Assembly (NCBI GenBank): GCA_050184585.1
Contig: JBFXAF010000001.1
Location: 1 to 64,000 of the forward strand
Direction: 5' to 3'
DNA: 64,000 bases
Source of the DNA: JBFXAF01 sp050184585
GTDB lineage: Bacteria; Pseudomonadota; Alphaproteobacteria; Rhizobiales; Rhizobiaceae
How positions within the stretch are numbered: position 1 is the first letter of the stretch; every line of letters starts with the position of its first letter. A program made the position numbers and the translations under genes. Shown here in pieces: positions 58,501 through 64,000 of the stretch. The notes below the pieces were generated by a model. The model saw nothing but the letters and a program-made list of their open reading frames with translations. It was not told the DNA's origin and did no database searches.

Positions 58501-59897
58501 TGGATCTTGCGGCGCTGAAGCGCGACCTCGACGGCATCAGGATCGAGGACAATCCGGCGATCGTCCAGCAGAAGAGCCGCGACTTCTACTGGTACAGCCC
58601 GGTGCTAAAGCGTCAGCTCGACCGTGTCACCGGCGACCTCGTCGCCTCGCCGAAATCGGAGGCCGAGTTGGTCCGCGTGCTGTCCGCCTGCCACAGGCGC
58701 GGCATTCCCGTCACGCCGCGCGGCACCGGCACCGGCAATTACGGCCAGGCGATGCCGCTGTCCGGGGGCGTGGTGGTGTCGCTCGCCGACATGGACGAGG
58801 TGAAGGAGATCGCCAGCGGACGCGTGGTCTGCGGCCCAGGCGCCATCATCGCCGACATCGACAAGGCGACTCGCGCGCACTCCATGCAGGAACTCAGGCT
58901 CCATCCCTCGACCTACAACACGGCCTCGATCGGCGGCTTCATCGCCGGCGGATCGGGAGGCGTCGGATCCATCAACTTCGGCGGCCTGCGCGACTTCGGG
59001 AACGTGATCCGGCTCCGCGTCGTCACCATGGAGGCCGCGCCGAGGGTGTTGGAACTTACGGGCGAGGACCTGCACAAGGTCACTCACGCCTACGGTACGA
59101 ACGGCATCATCACCGAGGTCGAGATGCCGCTGGCGGCCTCTTACGATTGGGTGGACGTCGTCGTCGGTTTCGACGGCCTGGCGGCCGCCGCGCGCTACGG
59201 CAACGCGCTGGCATGCCAGGACGGCATACTCACCAAGCTGATCACGCCGATCGCAGCGCCTGTGCCCTGGCTCTTTTTCAAGCGCCACCAGCGCTTCCTG
59301 AAGGAAAATCAGAGCATTGTCGTCTGCATGGTCGCACCTCACGCGCTCGACGCCTTCCGCGCCTTCACGCGGCGCGAGGGCGGGGAGGTCGTGTACGACG
59401 CGACGCAGGTCGAGGACCGCAAGGGTATTCCGCCGGCTTTCGAACTCGCCTGGAACCACACGACGCTTCGCGCGCTGCGCGTCGATCCGGCCATCACCTA
59501 CCTCCAGACGCTCTACCCGTTCCCGAACCAGCTGGCGTTGGTTGCAAAGATGGACGCGATGTTCCCCGACGAGGTGTTCACGCATCTGGAGTTCGTTCGC
59601 TTCGACGGCAACATCACCTGCTTCGGACTGCCGCTCGTGAGGTTCACCACGGAGGGGCGGCTGGACGAGATCGTGCGCCTGCATGAAGAGAACGGCGTGC
59701 CGGTCTTCAACCCGCACCGCTACACGCTGGAGGAGGGCGGCATGAAGCAGACGGACGACATCCAACTCGCCTTCAAGCGCCAGGCCGACCCACAGGGGCT
59801 GCTCAATCCAGGCAAGATGATCGCCTGGGAGAACCCGGACTACGATTTCCGTTCGGGCAAGACCTTCCTGTTCAAGGGTTTGCAGAGGGCGGGGTGA
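58497..59897 (+). CDS. FAD-binding (PCMH/GlcD-like) oxidoreductase
   Basis: 466 aa. The FAD_binding_4 domain covers about residues 35-200: V-T-P-R-G-T-G-T-G-N-Y-G-Q (pyrophosphate loop), G-P-G-A-I-I-A-D-I, and T-A-S-I-G-G-F-I-A-G-G-S-G-G-V-G-S-I. A substrate domain follows (L-N-P-G-K-M-I near the end). No Cys-rich Fe-S part is fused. The family oxidises hydroxy-acids, aldehydes or heterocycles. It is translationally coupled to the deaminase gene. Function in the same catabolic route is inferred from the operon. Confidence 0.88.
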   Translation: MMDLAALKRDLDGIRIEDNPAIVQQKSRDFYWYSPVLKRQLDRVTGDLVASPKSEAELVRVLSACHRRGIPVTPRGTGTGNYGQAMPLSGGVVVSLADMDEVKEIASGRVVCGPGAIIADIDKATRAHSMQELRLHPSTYNTASIGGFIAGGSGGVGSINFGGLRDFGNVIRLRVVTMEAAPRVLELTGEDLHKVTHAYGTNGIITEVEMPLAASYDWVDVVVGFDGLAAAARYGNALACQDGILTKLITPIAAPVPWLFFKRHQRFLKENQSIVVCMVAPHALDAFRAFTRREGGEVVYDATQVEDRKGIPPAFELAWNHTTLRALRVDPAITYLQTLYPFPNQLALVAKMDAMFPDEVFTHLEFVRFDGNITCFGLPLVRFTTEGRLDEIVRLHEENGVPVFNPHRYTLEEGGMKQTDDIQLAFKRQADPQGLLNPGKMIAWENPDYDFRSGKTFLFKGLQRAG

Positions 59898-59930
59898 TGC
59901 GGCACGCATGAAAGGCTTGTGTTCTACGTT

Positions 59931-59995
59931 GCCCCTCTCTGTCCTGCCGGACATCCCCCCTCGTGGGGGAGATGTCCGGCAGGACAGAGAGGGGC
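59931..59995. repeat. 65-nt intergenic hairpin repeat (25-bp perfect arms)
   Basis: The left arm 59931-59955 and right arm 59971-59995 are perfect reverse complements over 25 bp. Inside, CCCCC (59956-59960) pairs with GGGGG (59965-59969) around a TCGT loop with an A bulge. Its right half has CCGGCAGG...GAGGGGC, also seen at 40281-40305. This is a REP-like element of a kind common in Rhizobiales chromosomes. It separates the FAD oxidase gene from the flavodoxin-fold genes and may end or stabilise the upstream transcript. Confidence 0.85.
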
Positions 59996-60038
59996 GCGAC
60001 AGAACGCAACCAGTGCCGGATGTTTCGGACCAGCCTGC

Positions 60039-60617
60039 ATGAACGTCCTCGTGCTTTACGCCCATCCGGTCGAGACGAGTTTCAATGCGGCTTTGCACCG
60101 CCTCATCCTGGACCGGCTCGCCGCGCGGGGTCACACAGTCGATGACTGCGATCTCTACGCAGAAGATTTCGATCCGCGACTTACACGGGCCGAGCGCCTC
60201 GCTTACCACGACCCTTCCAACCTCGAACCGGTGCGAGGTTACGTCGAACGACTGAAGCGCGCCGAGGCGCTAGTGCTCTCTTTCCCGGTCTGGAACTACG
60301 GCTATCCCGCGATCCTGAAGGGTTTCTTCGATCGCGTCTTCCTGCCCGGCGTGTCGTTCGAGATGCGATCGGGGAAGACGAGTCCGACGCTCCACAACAT
60401 CCGCAAGCTTTCGGCCGTCACGACCTATGGCGGCGACCGGCTGCGCGCCTGGCTGATGGGCGACCCGCCGCGCCGGGTCGTCAAGCGCATGCTGCGCGCC
60501 ACTGTGAAGCCTGGCGCGCCCTGCGCCTATCTCGCGCACTACTCGATGAACACCGCCACCGACCTCTCCCGCGCGCGCTTCATGGAGAAGGTCGGTCGTC
60601 ACATGGACGCGTTCTGA
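60039..60617 (+). CDS. Flavodoxin-fold NAD(P)H:quinone oxidoreductase (first copy)
   Basis: 192 aa with the NQO1/Kef-ancillary pattern: N-V-L-V-L-Y-A-H-P-V-E-T-S-F at the N terminus, later L-S-F-P-V-W-N-Y-G-Y-P-A-I-L-K-G-F-F-D-R-V-F-L-P-G, the FMN/FAD site. It probably reduces quinones by two electrons. ATG 60039 follows the hairpin repeat. One base overlaps the next gene, a paralog, so both are co-translated. Confidence 0.88.
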   Translation: MNVLVLYAHPVETSFNAALHRLILDRLAARGHTVDDCDLYAEDFDPRLTRAERLAYHDPSNLEPVRGYVERLKRAEALVLSFPVWNYGYPAILKGFFDRVFLPGVSFEMRSGKTSPTLHNIRKLSAVTTYGGDRLRAWLMGDPPRRVVKRMLRATVKPGAPCAYLAHYSMNTATDLSRARFMEKVGRHMDAF

Positions 60618-61201
60618 TGCGGACGCTCGTGGTCTTCTGCCACCCCGTGCCGGACAGCTTTGGCGCCGCGGTGCGCGACGCGGCGGTGGCGACTTTAAGA
60701 TCGCGCGGGTGGGAGGTTCGGCTGATCGATCTTTATGCCGAGCGGTTCGATCCGGTCATGTCCGAAGCCGAACGTCGCAGCTACAACGAACATGCGCCGC
60801 AGGACCCGGCGCTCGCACCGCATGTCGAGAACCTGCGCTGGGCCGAGGCCATCCTCTTCGTCTACCCGACCTGGTGGTACAGCGTGCCGGCGATGCTCAA
60901 GGGCTGGCTCGACCGGGTGTGGGCACTGGACGTGGTCTTCAGGCTCGACCGGCGCGGCCTCGTGCAGCCGATGCTCAGGCACGTCAAGCGTATAGGCGTC
61001 GTGACGACCTGCGGTGCGCCGATGGTATGGTCGTGGCTCATCGGGCAGCCCGGCCGCAAGATGATCCTGCGCGGCATGCGCGCCAACTGCGCACGGCTGT
61101 GCCGAACCATGTATGTGGCGCACTACCGGATGGATTCGTCCACGCCCGAAAGCCGGGCAGCCTATCTGGCGAAGGTGAAGCGGAAGCTGGAGCGGTGGTG
61201 A
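60617..61201 (+). CDS. Flavodoxin-fold NAD(P)H:quinone oxidoreductase (second copy)
   Basis: 194 aa, same fold as the preceding gene: T-L-V-V-F-C-H-P-V-P-D-S-F at the start, F-V-Y-P-T-W-W-Y-S-V-P-A-M-L-K-G-W-L-D-R-V in the middle. The shared block P-x-W-x-Y/S-x-P-A-x-L-K-G-x-x-D-R-V shows they are paralogs. The differing residues around the flavin (F-P-V-W-N-Y-G versus Y-P-T-W-W-Y-S) suggest different substrates. It meets the dehydrogenase gene tail to tail. Confidence 0.88.
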   Translation: MRTLVVFCHPVPDSFGAAVRDAAVATLRSRGWEVRLIDLYAERFDPVMSEAERRSYNEHAPQDPALAPHVENLRWAEAILFVYPTWWYSVPAMLKGWLDRVWALDVVFRLDRRGLVQPMLRHVKRIGVVTTCGAPMVWSWLIGQPGRKMILRGMRANCARLCRTMYVAHYRMDSSTPESRAAYLAKVKRKLERW

Positions 61202-61205
61202 GGAA

Positions 61206-63650
61206 CTACATCCGCACCCGTTCCGCCTTCGGATCGTACATCGGTTTCAGGCTCGCCTCGGCGGCGAAGCGCTCGCCTGCGATCTCGATCTCGTAGGATG
61301 AGTGGAGCACGTCGGCCTCGGTCTCGTCCTTGCATGGCACGTAGCCGAGACCGATGGCTCCTCCCAGGTGGTGGCCGTAATTGCCCGACGTGACGGTACC
61401 GACGATCCTGCCGTCGCGCACGATCGCCTCGTTGTGGAAGAGCAGTGGCTCGGCGTCCTTCAGGCGGAACTGAAGGAGCCGGCGGCTCAACCCGGCTTCC
61501 TTCCGTTTCAGGACAGCGTCTCGGCCGATGAAGTCGCCCTTCATGGTCTTCACCGCGAAGCCGAGGCCGGCCTCCAGTACGTGGTCCTCGTCGGTGATGT
61601 CGTGGCCGAAATGTCGGAATGCCTTCTCGATACGGCACGAATCCAGCGTATGCAGCCCGCAGAGTTTCAGCCCGACATCCTTGCCGGCCTCGTCCAGCGC
61701 CTCGAACACATGGGCAGCTTGGTCGGTCGAGACGTAGAGCTCCCAGCCAAGTTCCCCGACATAGGTGACGCGGTGGGCGCGGGCGAGCCCGTAGCCGATC
61801 TCGATCTCCTGAAACGTCCCGAAAGGATTGTTCTCGTTGGAAAAATCGTTCGGGCTCACCTTTTGAATCAACGCGCGCGACTTTGGCCCCATGAGGCAGA
61901 GCACGCTTTCGGACGCGGTCAGGTCGGTGATCACCGCGAACTCGTCGCGCAGGTTCCTTCGCAGCCAGGCGAGGTCACGTCGGAGCGTGGCGCCGGGCAC
62001 CACAAGGAGAAAGGCTGTTTCCGACAGCCGCGACACCGTCAGATCGCTCTCGATGCCGCCTCGCGCGTTGAGCATCTGCGTGTAGACGATGCGGCCAGCC
62101 GGCACGTCGATGTCGTTGGCGCACAGCCGCTGCAGGAACGCGCAGGCGTCGCGGCCTTCGACGCGAATCTTGCCGAACGACGTCATGTCGAACAGGCCGA
62201 CGCCAGTCCTGACCGCCAGATGCTCTTCGCGCTGGTTGTCGAACCAGTTCTGCCGCTTCCACGAATAGCGGTACTCTCGCTCCTGGCCGTCTCTCGCGAA
62301 CCAGTTGGCGCGCTCCCAGCCCGCCACCTCGCCGAAAACGGCGCCGCGGGCCTTGAGGTGCTCGTGCAGCGGCGAACGGCGCACGCCACGCGCGGTCGCC
62401 ACCTGCCGGTAGGGGAAATGGTCGGCGTAAAGGAGGCCGAGCGTCTCGGTCACCCGGTCGTGCAGATAGCGGCGGTTCTTCTGAAAGCCCTGGGCGCGGC
62501 GGATGTCGACTTCCCAGAGGTCGAAGGGTGGTTCGCCATCGGCGATCCATTGCGCCAGCCCCATGCCGGCGCCGCCGGACGAGACGATGCCGATCGAGTT
62601 GTAGCCGGTCGCCATCCAGTAGCCGGCAAGCTCAGGTGCCTCGCCGAGGTAGTAGCGGTCGTCGGGGGTAAAGCTTTCGGGGCCGTTGAAGAAGGTGTGG
62701 ATCCCGGCGGTCGCCAGCATCGGCATGCGGTTCACGCCCATTTCGAGGATCGGCTCGAAATGGTCCATGTCTTCAGGAAGCTGGTCGAAGCAGAATTCCT
62801 CGGGAATGCCGGCCATCCCCCACGGCTTGGCCACAGGCTCGAAGGCCCCGAGCATCATCTTGCCGGCGTCTTCCTTGTAGTAGGCGCATTCGTCCGGCAC
62901 GCGCAGGACCGGAAGGCGTGTCAGGTCGGGGATCGGCTCTGTGACGAGATAGAAGTGTTCGCAGGCATGCGAAGGGATCGCGACTCCTGATTTGCCGGCC
63001 AATTCGCGCGCCCACATGCCTGCGCAGTTTATCACGATGTCGGCGGCGATCGTGCCCTGCTCGCCGCCCTGTTCCCACGCGACGCCGGCGACACGCCCGT
63101 TCCTGACGAGCACATCGATGACCTTGACGCCTTCGACGACCTTGGCGCCGCGCTGGCGTGCGCCCTTTGCCAGCGCCATTGCGATGTTGGCGGGATCGCA
63201 CTGGCCGTCGAGCGGAAGGTGCACCGCGCCGACGACGTCGGCGACATTGAGATGCGGGTACATCTGCTTGACTTCGGACGGGGCAATCTCGCGCACGTCG
63301 ACGTCGAACGCGCGGGCCAGCGACGCCTGCCGGTAGATCTCGTGCCTGCGTTCCTCGGTGAGAGCGACGGTGATCGAACCCACCTGTCGCATGCCGGTCG
63401 CGACGCCGGTCTCCGCCTCGAGCTTGATGTAGAGATCGGCGGAGTATTTCGCGAGCCGCGTCATGTTCTGGGAGCCGCGCAACTGGCCGATAAGCCCGGC
63501 GGCGTGCCACGTCGTGCCGCTGGTCAGTTGCTTGCGTTCGAGCAGGACGATATCGGTCCAGCCGAGTTTCGCGAGGTGGTAGGCTACAGAACAGCCGGAG
63601 ACACCGCCGCCGATGATGACAGCGCGGGCCCTCGGGGGAAGGGCGCTCAT
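61206..63650 (-). CDS. FAD-dependent dimethylglycine/sarcosine dehydrogenase-like protein (DAO-GcvT fusion)
   Basis: 814 aa. N-terminal DAO domain (residues 8-370): I-I-G-G-G-V-S-G-C-S-V-A-Y-H-L, then L-T-S-G-T-T-W-H-A-A-G-L, whose His is the covalent-flavin position of dimethylglycine dehydrogenases. FAO_M follows, then the folate-binding GcvT domain from about residue 430 (M-T-S-F-G-K-I-R-V-E-G) to the GcvT C-terminal barrel (G-T-V-T-S-G-N-Y-G). It oxidatively demethylates an N-methyl amine, passing the one-carbon unit to tetrahydrofolate. The start overlaps the aminotransferase stop by 4 nt. Substrate (dimethylglycine, sarcosine or another) not decided. Confidence 0.92.
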   Translation of the reverse strand: MSALPPRARAVIIGGGVSGCSVAYHLAKLGWTDIVLLERKQLTSGTTWHAAGLIGQLRGSQNMTRLAKYSADLYIKLEAETGVATGMRQVGSITVALTEERRHEIYRQASLARAFDVDVREIAPSEVKQMYPHLNVADVVGAVHLPLDGQCDPANIAMALAKGARQRGAKVVEGVKVIDVLVRNGRVAGVAWEQGGEQGTIAADIVINCAGMWARELAGKSGVAIPSHACEHFYLVTEPIPDLTRLPVLRVPDECAYYKEDAGKMMLGAFEPVAKPWGMAGIPEEFCFDQLPEDMDHFEPILEMGVNRMPMLATAGIHTFFNGPESFTPDDRYYLGEAPELAGYWMATGYNSIGIVSSGGAGMGLAQWIADGEPPFDLWEVDIRRAQGFQKNRRYLHDRVTETLGLLYADHFPYRQVATARGVRRSPLHEHLKARGAVFGEVAGWERANWFARDGQEREYRYSWKRQNWFDNQREEHLAVRTGVGLFDMTSFGKIRVEGRDACAFLQRLCANDIDVPAGRIVYTQMLNARGGIESDLTVSRLSETAFLLVVPGATLRRDLAWLRRNLRDEFAVITDLTASESVLCLMGPKSRALIQKVSPNDFSNENNPFGTFQEIEIGYGLARAHRVTYVGELGWELYVSTDQAAHVFEALDEAGKDVGLKLCGLHTLDSCRIEKAFRHFGHDITDEDHVLEAGLGFAVKTMKGDFIGRDAVLKRKEAGLSRRLLQFRLKDAEPLLFHNEAIVRDGRIVGTVTSGNYGHHLGGAIGLGYVPCKDETEADVLHSSYEIEIAGERFAAEASLKPMYDPKAERVRM

Positions 63651-64000
63651 GCGGCGCTCCGCTCGTAGCGGGCGACAAACCGCATCAGTCTCCTCGCGGC
63701 GTCATTCAGGACGTCGTCGGGCTGGCAGAGACTGATGCGGATATGGCCGGCGGCGGCGTCGCCAAAGCTCGATCCCGGCATCACGGCAACCTTTTCGGCA
63801 TCGAGGAAGCTCCAGGCGAACTTCTCGTCGTCCGGCTCGACGCCCCGGACATCCAGCATGATGTACATGCCGCCTTCCGAGCCGCGCACGGTCACCCGGT
63901 TCACACCGCGGATCGTTTCCAGGAACGTCGTCCTGCGGCTCTCGTAGAGCCCGGCGATATCGGCCACGCCATAGGCGTTCTCCAGCGCTTCCGCCGCGGC
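63647..64000 (-). CDS. PLP-dependent aminotransferase, C-terminal part (runs off the right edge)
   Basis: The frame is open to the last base, giving 117 residues: A-E-A-L-E-N-A-Y-G-V-A-D-I-A-G-L, then G-S-E-G-G-M-Y-I-M-L-D, V-A-V-M-P-G-S-S-F-G and G-H-I-R-I-S-L-C. The last is the conserved R-I-S substrate-carboxylate Arg of class I/II aminotransferases. The internal GTG at 63967 is not a real start. It is co-transcribed with the dehydrogenase gene. The PLP-Lys and the N-terminal part lie outside. Confidence 0.9.
   Translation of the reverse strand, partial: AAAEALENAYGVADIAGLYESRRTTFLETIRGVNRVTVRGSEGGMYIMLDVRGVEPDDEKFAWSFLDAEKVAVMPGSSFGDAAAGHIRISLCQPDDVLNDAARRLMRFVARYERSAA

Noticed and set aside
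58605..60209. Minus-strand ORF of 534 codons opposite the FAD oxidase gene
   Set aside because: Shadow of the oxidase frame; it also runs through the intergenic hairpin repeat, which real genes do not.

Overview
The window is about 64 kb of GC-rich (roughly 63-66 % by eye), densely packed chromosomal DNA. Gene content and order point to an alphaproteobacterium of the Hyphomicrobiales (Rhizobiales), probably Phyllobacteriaceae / Mesorhizobium-like. The clues are a BA14K-family gene, ilv genes preceded by a leaderless-looking leader peptide, a CtrA-type TTAA-N7-TTAAC site, many GTG starts with 1-4 nt gene overlaps, and two intergenic palindromic repeats sharing a CCGGCAGG...GAGGGGC core. The species cannot be fixed from sequence reading alone. 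No stretch longer than 300 nt lacks a gene; the longest gaps (29640-29919, 54242-54509, 1280-1497, 17502-17703) all carry recognisable regulatory sequence.

Layout. 1-1.3 kb: the 5' end of an IS5-like transposase leaving the window, then a membrane protein with a possible TIR-like C-terminal domain. 1.3-17.5 kb: branched-chain amino acid synthesis (ilv leader and attenuator, ilvI, ilvH, and ilvC about 12 kb later). Between these lie a toxin-antitoxin pair placed between ilvI and ilvH, a LysE exporter, a cobalt-type nitrile hydratase with its activator, an AT-rich second vapBC pair, a RecD-like helicase, a Kup potassium transporter, an RND exporter, a flavin monooxygenase, a short-chain reductase and a TetR regulator. 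17.7-25.2 kb: a PilZ protein behind a sigma54-like promoter, two small secreted Tyr/His/Arg-rich proteins (one BA14K) that share 11-bp-spaced direct repeats upstream, an EEP hydrolase, a Nudix protein, a MacAB-type ABC exporter and PhzF. 25.2-28.7 kb: tRNA-Lys and the dTDP-rhamnose genes rfbCBDA.

28.7-37.9 kb: a putative glycosyltransferase diverges from a two-gene operon. The first gene encodes a 1492-aa secreted protein with four exact 100-residue tandem repeats plus SdrD-B/DUF11-like modules. The second encodes a 1162-aa protein ending like an outer-membrane beta barrel. A perfect CtrA-type site lies between the divergent genes. This is the best candidate for an undescribed surface system. 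38-43.7 kb: a kynurenine-formamidase-like hydrolase diverging from a complete LivKHMGF-type importer. 43.8-51.7 kb: a predicted peptide-ligation cassette (transglutaminase-DUF2126 amidoligase, permuted ATP-grasp/alpha-E fusion, transglutaminase), followed by an M24 peptidase.

51.8-64 kb: a YcaQ-like glycosylase, a creatininase/RidA pair, and an importer-deaminase-oxidase operon (NMT1-type binding protein, ATPase, permease, cytosine deaminase-like, FAD oxidase) behind a perfect sigma54 promoter, suggesting nitrogen-controlled salvage of a heterocycle. Then come two paralogous flavodoxin-fold oxidoreductases, a dimethylglycine-dehydrogenase-like flavoprotein and the 3' part of an aminotransferase cut by the window edge.
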